A stretch of 9,036 nucleotides of DNA from Polyangia bacterium (GTDB taxonomy: Bacteria; Myxococcota_A; Polyangia; Polyangiales; Polyangiaceae): positions 1 to 9,036 of the forward strand of contig JAUIKB010000167.1 of NCBI GenBank assembly GCA_030430975.1, in the 5' to 3' direction. A program made the position numbers and the translations under genes. This document shows positions 1-6,165 of the stretch, in pieces (position 1 is the first letter of the stretch; each line of letters opens with the position of its first letter). Below the pieces are notes generated by a model. That model worked only from the letters and a program-made list of their open reading frames with translations. It ran no database searches and was not told the DNA's origin.

Positions 1-1
1 C

Positions 2-277
2 GGCGGCAGCGCGCCGACGCGAACGACGGTGCCCGGCGACCTCTCGGTTGCCGCGATCGATCCAGGCGGGCGGCTCTGGGCCGGAGGCAGGGGCCGGCTG
101 CTGACGCGGGATTCGCGCCCCGGTTCGGAGTGGACCGAGGTCTGGAGCAACGAAGGCTGGACAGCGCCGTTTGTGCGACTCCTAGCGGACGACGGCCGCG
201 TCCAGGCGCTGACGGTGGATGGCGGCGTTCTCGAGGGTGCACGAGCCGAATCCGAACACGTGCCGAGACGCGCATAG
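2..277 (+). CDS. C-terminal end of a probable repeat/beta-propeller-like protein (partial at left edge)
   Basis: The reading frame is open from the first bases of the window and closes with TAG at 275-277, so this is the last ~91 residues of a gene starting upstream. A GTG at 29 could be a start, but the frame continues in the same style before it, so I treat the gene as truncated by the window edge. The visible protein has short recurring beta-strand/turn phrases (IDPGGRLWAGGRGRLL, then WTEVWSNEGW, then RVQALTVDGGVLEGA). These resemble the blades of beta-propeller proteins, in which G-G-x-L/V alternates with a Trp-containing strand. No catalytic motif is visible and the specific family is not recognised. 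The next gene on this strand starts about 110 bases downstream, and nothing recognisable lies between them. Confidence 0.55.
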   Translation, partial: GGSAPTRTTVPGDLSVAAIDPGGRLWAGGRGRLLTRDSRPGSEWTEVWSNEGWTAPFVRLLADDGRVQALTVDGGVLEGARAESEHVPRRA

Positions 278-386
278 CCGCGCCGCTCACCCTCCGTCCG
301 AAATCTGTGGCGTCAATGGAAACGCCGGAAATTCGAGCTGCGAGAGCTGGCGGCCGGCGGGCCGGGCGACCACTCTGTGCGGTCTG

Positions 387-1601
387 ATGACTCGAGTCCA
401 TTGGTTGATCGGTTCCGCTCTTGCGCTGCTTACTCCTCTAGCCTGTACCTCGGAAGGTGGTGGTTCCGGCGGGGCTGGCGGCGGTACGGGCGACCAGTGC
501 CTGAACCTCCCGACGTGCCTGCAGCAGTGCATGTGCCAGGGCCTAAGTATCGACGTGTGCAGCGCGGCCTGCAGTGGAAACATGGGCGGTACCGCTGGCT
601 CGCCGACCGGTGGTTTCGGCGGCACTGGGCCGACTGGCGGCACCGGGCCGACTGGCGGCACCGGGCCGACTGGCGGAACGGGTCCCACCGGCGGCACCGG
701 ACCGACAGGCGGCACGGGTCCGACCGGTGGGACGGGACCCACGGGCGGCACCGGTGGGATGACGGGCGGCACCGGTGGGACGACGGGCGGCACGGGAGGT
801 ACCGCCACGGGTGGCACGGGCGGAACCGCAGGCACCGGGGGAATGCCGTTCCCGCCTGGGAATGTCACGTGGATCGACTGGACTACGCAGCAAAGCCGGT
901 CCGGTGCGACGTGGGGTACCGCGCTGACCGACATCGCGAATCATCTGCCGTCTCAGTACGGTACGACGTACGACGATCCCGACCTGGTTACGTTTGGCCA
1001 CGAGACGAGCCACGGGATTCACGCGCACCTGCGCAACTATGAAAACAACACGGGTTCGCGCGCCAACGCGTTCTACGTCTTGCACGACAAGGCGGCGCTG
1101 GTCATCGAGCCAAACATTCGCAAGTCGGATGCCGCCCCATACGTACCGGCGAGCCTGCAAGAGTTTCGGTACGGGACGTATGTGACCGGGGCCCAATCCT
1201 GGGACGACACGCCGCTGTACATCTGGGACGAGTGGAACGCGTACGTCAACGGTACCGAGGTTGGGCTCAACCGGGTCAACGAAGGACTATGGACCGAGGG
1301 CTGGCGGGACCAAGGCGGCACGATCGAGTTTGTCGTCTATGCGGTGGCGGTCGCGATGGCTGTTCGTGACAAGGACTCCGCCTACTGGAACTCGAACACC
1401 CAGTTTCGCGAGTTCTTGAAGTGGAACACCGAACGGTCGATGGACCTCCACAAGAAGACGATGGGCCTGACCGAGTTCCAATCGGCAACGGTGGACGCCT
1501 ACTACGAGAAGATAAAGACGTCGCCCGACGCGGCGGAATGGCGTCAGTTTTTGGTCGATACTTACGGCCAGCAATGGACGATGGACACGATCGGGTTCTG
1601 A
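387..1601 (+). CDS. Secreted lipoprotein with Gly/Thr/Pro-repeat linker and HExxH metallopeptidase-like domain
   Basis: The protein is 404 aa from ATG 387. The frame is open upstream to 219, but only the 387 start gives a lipoprotein signal peptide: MTRVHW, a hydrophobic core, then TPLAC with Cys20 as the lipidation site. No clear Shine-Dalgarno is visible. Residues 38-62 hold six cysteines (38, 44, 48, 50, 58, 62). Residues 78-119 are seven copies of GGTGPT, followed by looser GGTGG repeats to about 152; this is probably a flexible spacer holding the next domain away from the membrane. Residues ~155-404 form a globular domain containing HETSHGIHAH (H205, E206, H209), the zinc-binding HExxH signature. 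A downstream WDEWNAY (E282) could supply the third, gluzincin-type ligand. The likely role is cell-surface proteolysis or peptidase-like binding, with unknown substrate. Presence of the motif is certain; peptidase activity is inferred, and an inactive zinc fold is possible. Confidence 0.85.
   Translation: MTRVHWLIGSALALLTPLACTSEGGGSGGAGGGTGDQCLNLPTCLQQCMCQGLSIDVCSAACSGNMGGTAGSPTGGFGGTGPTGGTGPTGGTGPTGGTGPTGGTGPTGGTGPTGGTGPTGGTGGMTGGTGGTTGGTGGTATGGTGGTAGTGGMPFPPGNVTWIDWTTQQSRSGATWGTALTDIANHLPSQYGTTYDDPDLVTFGHETSHGIHAHLRNYENNTGSRANAFYVLHDKAALVIEPNIRKSDAAPYVPASLQEFRYGTYVTGAQSWDDTPLYIWDEWNAYVNGTEVGLNRVNEGLWTEGWRDQGGTIEFVVYAVAVAMAVRDKDSAYWNSNTQFREFLKWNTERSMDLHKKTMGLTEFQSATVDAYYEKIKTSPDAAEWRQFLVDTYGQQWTMDTIGF
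618..743 (+). repeat. Seven tandem 18-bp units encoding GGTGPT
   Basis: Seven consecutive in-frame 18-bp units (e.g. GGCGGCACCGGGCCGACT) each encode Gly-Gly-Thr-Gly-Pro-Thr. Units 2 and 3 are identical at the base level, while later units differ at third positions and in Gly/Thr/Pro codon choice. Degenerate GGTGG-type copies continue to about 842. The unit length is a multiple of three, so copy-number change would lengthen or shorten the linker without breaking the gene. Confidence 0.9.
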
Positions 1602-1626
1602 CGTAGCCGCGACGTCCGTCCATATC

Positions 1627-1656
1627 GGACGCCGGACGGTGCCGGAAGTGTATACT
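1627..1656 (+). promoter_or_regulatory. Possible promoter of the PP2C gene (TATACT -10)
   Basis: TATACT at 1651-1656 matches the sigma-70 -10 consensus TATAAT at five of six positions, in an otherwise GC-rich gap. GAC-containing bases around 1627-1631 are only a weak -35. Transcription would begin about 7 bases further on, at or next to ATG 1664, which would give a near-leaderless message. This fits the absence of a Shine-Dalgarno close to that start. It is a motif match only. Confidence 0.3.
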
Positions 1657-1663
1657 CCGCGCG

Positions 1664-2629
1664 ATGGACCGCGTCGCAATGGAGCTGTCTGCGTTCGGTG
1701 ACACCGACGTCGGTCGCGTACGCGACCACAACGAGGACCGCTGCCTGATGAAGCCGGAGATGGGCCTGTACGCCGTCGCGGACGGTGCCGGCGGTCACAA
1801 TGCAGGCGAAGTCGCAGCAGCCCTGGCCGTGCGGTCTCTGGGAAACTTCTTCGGCGCTACCGAAAAAGAGTACGGCACGCGTCCCGACTACGATCGCTTC
1901 GGCATCGCCAACGGAGAACGGCGCATGGTCCGGGCGATTCAGAAGGCCAATGCCGATATCGTCGAAGTCTCGAAGGAGTCACAGCAGTATCGCGGGATGG
2001 GCACGACGATCGTCGCGGCCCAGTACAATCGGCGACCCCGGCTGCTTCACGTCGGCCATGTGGGCGATAGCCGGTGCTATCGCCTGCGCGGCGAACATCT
2101 CGAGCAGCTGACCGTCGATCACACACTGCTCACGGATATCGTCGAAGAGTACCCGCACCTGGATGACTCCGCGCTCGAGCGTTTGCCGAAGCACGTCGTG
2201 ACGCGTGCTCTGGGTATGGCGCCGACCGTTCGCGTGTCGGTGCGATCATACCCCGTTGCGCCAGGCGACCGGTACTTGCTGTGCAGCGATGGTCTGACCG
2301 GACCGGTTGACGACAAGCGACTACGCGAAGTGATGGGTCGCGACGCGGACCCAGACGATTTGGTCCGCACGTTGATCGATGATGCCAACCACGAAGGCGG
2401 TCCCGACAATGTCGCCGCGCTCGTTATCTTTGCCGAGGCAAGCGGCGTGCCCGCGATGGCGAGCGTGCGTGCGCCGCCGATGGTGCCTGAGGGGGATCCG
2501 AACAGCTCGTTTCCCGAGATCCTCATCTTGGGCGTCGAGGATATCGACCTACGAGAGGCCGTCGTGCCCCGGCAGCCGGGAACCGATTCGCTCCTCGAAA
2601 CGCTCCAAGAGCTGCTCGGCAAACGCTGA
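1664..2629 (+). CDS. PP2C-family serine/threonine protein phosphatase (PPM)
   Basis: This 321-aa protein is expected to dephosphorylate phospho-Ser/Thr proteins in the cytoplasm using two Mn/Mg ions, opposing Hanks-type kinases. All diagnostic PP2C motifs are present in order: VRDHNED (residues 19-25), VADGAGGHNAGE (38-49, with metal ligands D40/G41), MGTT (112-115), VGDSRCYRL (133-141), DHTLL (152-156), TRALG (180-184), LLCSDGLT (205-212, D209) and GGPDN (245-249, D248). No transmembrane segment is seen. A ~60-residue C-terminal tail after the catalytic core has no recognised domain and could be regulatory. ATG 1664 is chosen; ATG 1679 would remove only five residues. A lipoprotein gene follows after 16 bases and is probably co-transcribed. 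The partner kinase is not in the window. Confidence 0.95.
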   Translation: MDRVAMELSAFGDTDVGRVRDHNEDRCLMKPEMGLYAVADGAGGHNAGEVAAALAVRSLGNFFGATEKEYGTRPDYDRFGIANGERRMVRAIQKANADIVEVSKESQQYRGMGTTIVAAQYNRRPRLLHVGHVGDSRCYRLRGEHLEQLTVDHTLLTDIVEEYPHLDDSALERLPKHVVTRALGMAPTVRVSVRSYPVAPGDRYLLCSDGLTGPVDDKRLREVMGRDADPDDLVRTLIDDANHEGGPDNVAALVIFAEASGVPAMASVRAPPMVPEGDPNSSFPEILILGVEDIDLREAVVPRQPGTDSLLETLQELLGKR

Positions 2630-2645
2630 CGCTTTGATCAGGCTA

Positions 2646-3947
2646 GTGACGCGGCGTGAGCGAAGACGTGGCGCCCGGCTTCGGCAAGGGCTCATGTGCG
2701 TTGCCTTGGCAGTCGGCGGCTGCGATCGCGACGCGGCGCCCGCGTCGTCTCCAAGCGCTTCGGCGCCGTCTCAGGTCGCCAGCAGTACGAAGGACGCGCG
2801 GCGTCCCGATCTGAAGGAGAGGGTCGCAGACGCGATCGATCACGGGACGCGCTATCTGGTTGAGGCTTGCAATTCGCAGGGGAAGTTCAAGTACCGGATC
2901 GACCTAGACTCCAAACGGAAGCCGCACAGGAAGTACAACGTGCTCCGACATGCGGGCGCCATGTACGCCCTTTCGATGAGCTATCGACGGAAGCCGGATC
3001 CCGCCGTCGCCGCGGCGCTGACGCGGGCGGCCGAGTTCCTCGACCGAGAATCGCTCGGGAAAGTGCCCGGACATCCAGACCTGATCGCGGCGTGGTCTCG
3101 GTCCGAACTGACCAACGCTAAAGCGCCGCTGCAGGCGAAGCTCGGTGGGGCCGGGCTTGGGCTCGTGGCGCTGACAGCGGTGGAGGGCGTCGCCAAGGGG
3201 ACGACGGCGGCGCCAAAAATGCTCGGCCTGGCGCGGTTTATCATGTACATGCAACGGCCCAACGGCTCGTTTTTCTCCAAGTATATTCCGAGTAAAGGTG
3301 GTCGACGCGCTGACTGGGTGTCGTTGTACTATCCGGGTGAAGCCGCCCTCGGCTTGCTGATGTACGACGATCTGGTCGGCCACGCGCCGTCGCGAAAGGC
3401 GGCAAAACAGGCCCTTGAATACCTTGCAAAACGGCGACGGGGACGGCGCGAAGTGGCGCCCGACCACTGGGCGATGATCGCAACGGCGCTGCTATGGAAG
3501 AAAGAGCCCCAAAGTGCGTCACCACGACTCAAGGTCCACGCACGGCAGGTCGCGCGCAGCCTGCTCGGCGACGAACCGGCTGAGCGACTAATGCCGGAGC
3601 ACGTCGGGAGCTTCGGCAGTGACGGTCGGACCACGCCGGCCGCTACGCGACTGGAGGGTCTGCTCGCGATACGCGGTGGACTCCAATCCGAGAAAAAGCT
3701 CGCGCGCCGTATCGACCGCGTAGCGCGAGGGGGCATCGAGTTCCTTCTGCGAGCCCAAGTAGCCTCTGGGGACCACGTGGGTGCGGTGCCGCGCGCCATC
3801 TCTAGACTGCCGCGTGACCATCGGTTGGCGATTCCGAGCTTTAACCGTCGCGCTTCCGAGGTGCGGATCGACTATGTGCAGCACGCGCTCAGTGCGATGA
3901 TCGTCTTCGAGCGGCTGCTCGCGAGCGATTCCGCCAAAGCGCCGTAG
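2646..3947 (+). CDS. Predicted lipoprotein with alpha/alpha-toroid (squalene-cyclase/LanC/AGE-like) fold
   Basis: The frame is open well upstream inside the phosphatase gene, but GTG 2646 yields a convincing lipoprotein leader: TRRERRRGARLRQG, then a hydrophobic stretch ending AVGGC (Cys26, followed by Asp). ATG 2694 would leave too short a leader. The mature protein begins with a Ser/Pro/Ala-rich linker (to about 50). It continues as helical pairs with phrases found in alpha/alpha-toroid proteins: YNVLRHAGAMYALSM (from ~97), a Gly-rich GLGLVALTAVEG helix, NGSF (206-209), YYPGEAALGLL (from 228) and DHWAMIATALLWKK (H274, W275). Length is 433 aa. Toroid folds include terpene cyclases, lanthionine cyclases, epimerases and glycoside-processing enzymes. 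I see no DxDD cyclase motif and no obvious LanC zinc triad, so activity is unassigned. It lies 16 bases after the phosphatase gene, suggesting one transcript. Confidence 0.75.
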   Translation: MTRRERRRGARLRQGLMCVALAVGGCDRDAAPASSPSASAPSQVASSTKDARRPDLKERVADAIDHGTRYLVEACNSQGKFKYRIDLDSKRKPHRKYNVLRHAGAMYALSMSYRRKPDPAVAAALTRAAEFLDRESLGKVPGHPDLIAAWSRSELTNAKAPLQAKLGGAGLGLVALTAVEGVAKGTTAAPKMLGLARFIMYMQRPNGSFFSKYIPSKGGRRADWVSLYYPGEAALGLLMYDDLVGHAPSRKAAKQALEYLAKRRRGRREVAPDHWAMIATALLWKKEPQSASPRLKVHARQVARSLLGDEPAERLMPEHVGSFGSDGRTTPAATRLEGLLAIRGGLQSEKKLARRIDRVARGGIEFLLRAQVASGDHVGAVPRAISRLPRDHRLAIPSFNRRASEVRIDYVQHALSAMIVFERLLASDSAKAP

Positions 3948-4078
3948 TCCGTTGCCTACAGCCAGACTTTCTCGTGCCCTGGCCTAGTAGCGAATCTTGC
4001 TGCGGGGTAGCGTTTGAAGGGTGTCGGCCCCAGACCGCGTCCAGGATTCACACTTGCTCGGATCGGCAACGATGCTGA

Positions 4079-4090
4079 CTCTTTAAAGAG
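4079..4090. promoter_or_regulatory. Perfect 12-bp palindrome overlapping a ribosome binding site
   Basis: CTCTTTAAAGAG is identical to its own reverse complement. Its right arm is part of the Shine-Dalgarno of the lipoprotein starting at 4101. It could be an operator half-site pair, or it could arise by chance from the AAAGAG of a strong ribosome binding site. With no loop it is a poor RNA hairpin within one message. Confidence 0.35.
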
Positions 4091-4093
4091 GAG
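4088..4093 (+). promoter_or_regulatory. Strong Shine-Dalgarno GAGGAG for the 4101 lipoprotein
   Basis: GAGGAG lies 7 bases before ATG 4101. It is the best ribosome binding site in the window and decides this start over upstream in-frame options such as GTG 4014. Confidence 0.8.
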
Positions 4094-4100
4094 ACCTTTT

Positions 4101-4520
4101 ATGAGCTTTACCCACCGACTTATTCTCGCCTCCGCGCTGGCGGCGGCTCCCCTAACGCTAGCCTGCAGCTCCACCGTGAAGTACGCCGTTCAGGGCACCG
4201 ACACGGCGCCCGGGGCGGACGCCGAAGTCGAAGTTGAACCCGGCGAATCCGGCAACTACGAGGTTCGTATCAAAGCCAAGAATTTGTTGCCGCCCGATCG
4301 GGTCAAGGGAGCCAAATTCTATGCGGTCTGGGTGAAGCCGGCCGGCAAGGAATCGAAGCACATCGGCAATCTCGAGTACGACGCAGACGACCGCTCGGGC
4401 ACCTTCAAGTCGCTGACCACACATAAAGCGTTCACGCTGCAAATCAGCGCCGAGCGCGAGTCAGCACCCTCTGAGCCAGGTGGCGCTGTCGTGTTCAAAC
4501 AAAAGGTCGCGGTCGAATAG
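4101..4520 (+). CDS. Small lipoprotein with anti-sigma-K-like (RskA C-terminal-like) beta domain
   Basis: This 139-aa protein starts at ATG 4101, set by a textbook Shine-Dalgarno. A type II signal peptide (MSFTHRLILASALAAAPLTLAC) places lipidated Cys22 just before the mature SSTVKYAVQG. The mature part is short and strand-rich, with an acidic stretch (AEVEVEPGESGNYEVRIKAK) and then KFYAVWVKPAGK, HIGNLEYDADDRSGTF, FTLQISAERESAPSEPGG and a closing VVFKQKV. That order (a YxVWxxPxG strand, a GxLxxDADxxGxF strand, then xxExxxxPxxPxGxVV) resembles the C-terminal extracytoplasmic domain of anti-sigma-K factors. There is no N-terminal sigma-binding domain or transmembrane helix, so it is not itself an anti-sigma factor. 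It is more likely an envelope beta-sandwich protein of unknown partner. The strong ribosome site suggests high expression. The similarity is judged by eye. Confidence 0.8.
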   Translation: MSFTHRLILASALAAAPLTLACSSTVKYAVQGTDTAPGADAEVEVEPGESGNYEVRIKAKNLLPPDRVKGAKFYAVWVKPAGKESKHIGNLEYDADDRSGTFKSLTTHKAFTLQISAERESAPSEPGGAVVFKQKVAVE

Positions 4521-4524
4521 CGGT

Positions 4525-4863
4525 CTAGTCGCCGTCCGGCGGCCCGGCGGATCCGGATGGCGAAGGCGTAGCGGTCGCCGCGCCGTCCGTACCTGCGTCA
4601 AAAGCGGCTGAGCCGCTCGGCGCGACGGACGCGGTAGGCGCGCCCGTAGCCGGTACGCGCGCGATCGACAGGCACACGGCGGGCGGGCAGCCGAGCGCTT
4701 TTGCGCCCTTGGTGGGCAGGATTTTCCGCATGGCTCGGCAGCTGTTGCCGTACGGATCGCAGGCCGTCAGCGAGAGCGACGCGGCGAACGAAGCGGTCAG
4801 CAGCGCCTGGCGACGGCGTAGGATCCGCTCTCGATCGCTCATCTTTCGGTCGCTGTCGTTCAC
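4525..4863 (-). CDS. Small Cys-containing lipoprotein, last gene of a three-gene operon
   Basis: The protein is 112 aa if it starts at GTG 4863, whose GTGA overlaps the stop of the upstream phosphoesterase gene; this arrangement favours translational coupling. ATG 4842 is an alternative seven codons in. A basic n-region (RERILRRRQ) and hydrophobic core end in SLSLTAC, making Cys35 the lipidation site, with Asp at +2. In enterobacteria that residue favours inner-membrane retention, but the rule is untested here. The short mature region has three further cysteines (42, 59, 64) in SCRAMRKILPTKGAKALGC-PPAVC, possibly two disulfides or a small metal site. It then ends in a low-complexity Ala/Pro/Ser/Gly/Thr tail. 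No family is recognised. Its stop lies 4 bases from the stop of the convergent lipoprotein gene. Confidence 0.75.
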   Translation of the reverse strand: MNDSDRKMSDRERILRRRQALLTASFAASLSLTACDPYGNSCRAMRKILPTKGAKALGCPPAVCLSIARVPATGAPTASVAPSGSAAFDAGTDGAATATPSPSGSAGPPDGD

Positions 4864-5585
4864 GCAGCCCAGTCCTTCAGTTGGACGCTACCTGCGTTGA
4901 TTTCAACGTAGCTGGTGCTGCGCATCCAGTTACCCGAGTTGAAGTAGGTGCCGTCTTTGAGTTCGACTCGTTCGGGCTTGTGGGTGTGCCCGAACACCAC
5001 AGCATCGAATCCGCGGGCGAGCAGCATTTCCGCTGCCTCATAGTAGACGGACGCCGAGGCCTCGTCGGATGCATCCCCTTGACGCCACTTGTCCTTCTGG
5101 CGCTGGTACCACGACCAGACGTAGTACACGTCAGGGTAAATATGCAGGAGGGGCCCCGCGGCACGGGTTGCGATCTCGTAGAGTTCTGGCCGCTTAACGA
5201 AGAACGGATCGTAGAGGTGTCCGTGCTCCACGCGCACGCGCTGATCCCCGGAGCGCACGTTGAGAAAAGGCGAGATCTGAATCGCGGCCCAGCTCTCCAA
5301 GAAATGCTCCAGTACGATGTCGTGATTTCCTACAACGTAATAGACGTTGAGGCCGGCGTCGATCAGCGCGCGCAACTCGTTTAGTACACCAATCGAGTCC
5401 TTGGCGAGATTGACAAAGCTGGCCTGCAGGATCTCGAAGCCGTCGCCGTTGATGCACAGGCTGACCCGTTCGCGTTTCACGAATTGCAGGAACTCACTGA
5501 GGTTCTGGTTGGCCAGGCTGAATGGGTTCCCGATGTGCAAGTCGGAAATGATCACCATGCGCTCTTCGACAGCGTCGATGATCAT
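4860..5585 (-). CDS. Calcineurin-like metallophosphoesterase, LpxH-like
   Basis: The protein is 241 aa. It carries the metallophosphatase motifs in order: ISDLHIG (D15, H17), NGDGFE (D48), GNHD (N87, H88), EHGH (H121, H123) and FGHTHKP (H200, H202). Length and motif spacing match the LpxH/UDP-2,3-diacylglucosamine diphosphatase group, which cleaves the pyrophosphate of UDP-diacylglucosamine in lipid A synthesis. The resemblance is to the broad group, so the true substrate may be another phosphodiester or nucleotide. No signal peptide is seen, so it acts in the cytoplasm or peripherally at the membrane. ATG 5585 overlaps the previous stop as ATGA; ATG 5558 would start at MVIISDLH and also suits the family. 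Tight coupling to a cyclic-nucleotide-binding protein and a lipoprotein suggests a regulated envelope role, which is inference. Confidence 0.9.
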   Translation of the reverse strand: MIIDAVEERMVIISDLHIGNPFSLANQNLSEFLQFVKRERVSLCINGDGFEILQASFVNLAKDSIGVLNELRALIDAGLNVYYVVGNHDIVLEHFLESWAAIQISPFLNVRSGDQRVRVEHGHLYDPFFVKRPELYEIATRAAGPLLHIYPDVYYVWSWYQRQKDKWRQGDASDEASASVYYEAAEMLLARGFDAVVFGHTHKPERVELKDGTYFNSGNWMRSTSYVEINAGSVQLKDWAA

Positions 5586-6091
5586 TTAGATTTGGACCCC
5601 GACGGATTTCGAACAGACGGAGGAGCTTCCTCCGGGTTGTAGATCATCACCTCAAGGTCATGCTCGGACAGGCCGGATTGCGCGATTAGTTTGATTAGCC
5701 GCGCATTCAACGAGCGGACGCGGCCGCTCAGTCGGTGGAGCATCTCGAATGCGAACGTGGGGTCGCGTCGCATCCGCACCAAGAGTCCCCCAGCGCTGAC
5801 AACGAGCAGGCTGGTGTCTCCGAGTGAGCGGACGCTGGCATCTCGGGGAAGCGACTCCAGAACGGACATTTCACCGAAGAAATCGCCCTTTCCAAGCTGG
5901 GCGATTGGGATCTGTCGGTCGCCTTGGCGTTTGGTGATCTCGACCCGACCCGCCTGGATCACGAACATCTCTTTGCTTTGCTCGCCCTCGCGAACGATCC
6001 ATTCACCGTCTTTGTAGCTACGCTCGATTTCTTTGGCGCGTACCAGTTTCTTGGAAAGCATCGTGATCTTGGCTCTAGCAGACGCCGGCAT
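5582..6091 (-). CDS. Stand-alone cyclic-nucleotide-binding (CRP-type cNMP) domain protein
   Basis: From ATG 6091 the protein is 169 aa. The frame extends to TTG 6118, which has a GAGG six bases before it and adds nine basic or polar residues. ATG 6061 is a third choice. Residues ~15-125 form one cNMP-binding beta-barrel: KDGEWIVREGEQSKEMFVIQ-type strands, AGRVEIT, then the phosphate-binding cassette FFGEMSVLESLPRDASV. E74 and R83 sit where CRP contacts the ribose and phosphate of cAMP, so ligand binding is plausible. The barrel is followed by a helix (FEMLHRLSGRVRSLNARL) and a short polar tail. No helix-turn-helix follows, so this is a sensor or adaptor rather than a transcription factor. Its stop overlaps the phosphoesterase start as ATGA, so the two are very probably co-translated. 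Confidence 0.88.
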   Translation of the reverse strand: MPASARAKITMLSKKLVRAKEIERSYKDGEWIVREGEQSKEMFVIQAGRVEITKRQGDRQIPIAQLGKGDFFGEMSVLESLPRDASVRSLGDTSLLVVSAGGLLVRMRRDPTFAFEMLHRLSGRVRSLNARLIKLIAQSGLSEHDLEVMIYNPEEAPPSVRNPSGSKSK

Positions 6092-6165
6092 CTTCCCGCT
6101 GCGGGTTGCGACCCGCAAGCCAAACCTCGGCTAGGAACCTGCACTATTGCTGGGAGTCGAGCGGA

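Noticed and set aside
618..743. CRISPR-like array
   Set aside because: The repeats are directly adjacent with no spacers, and they encode an in-frame Gly/Thr/Pro linker.
287..934. Long minus-strand open frame with repeated PPVGPV
   Set aside because: It is the mirror image of the GGTGPT repeat in the plus-strand lipoprotein. GC-rich repeats keep several frames open; it has no ribosome site and no recognisable domain.
377..1042. Plus-strand Arg/Trp/His-rich open frame overlapping the repeat lipoprotein
   Set aside because: The composition is an out-of-frame reading of the same repeats. The lipoprotein frame has a signal peptide and a conserved domain.
1613..1639. GC-rich inverted repeats (CGTCCG/CGGACG and CCGTCC/GGACGG) between the first lipoprotein and the PP2C gene
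   Set aside because: Stems are only 6 bp, the alternatives overlap, and no T-run follows, so a terminator call is not supported.
3956..4174. 72-aa minus-strand open frame in the gap before the 4101 lipoprotein
   Set aside because: It runs into the lipoprotein coding region on the opposite strand and shows no motif. The 153-base gap holds no convincing gene.
4701..5384. 227-aa plus-strand open frame opposite the metallophosphoesterase
   Set aside because: The minus strand carries all the metallophosphoesterase motifs here; the plus frame has none and is a shadow.
5582..6118. Calling the cNMP protein a CRP/FNR transcription factor
   Set aside because: The protein ends shortly after the barrel and its connecting helix; there is no room or sequence for a helix-turn-helix.
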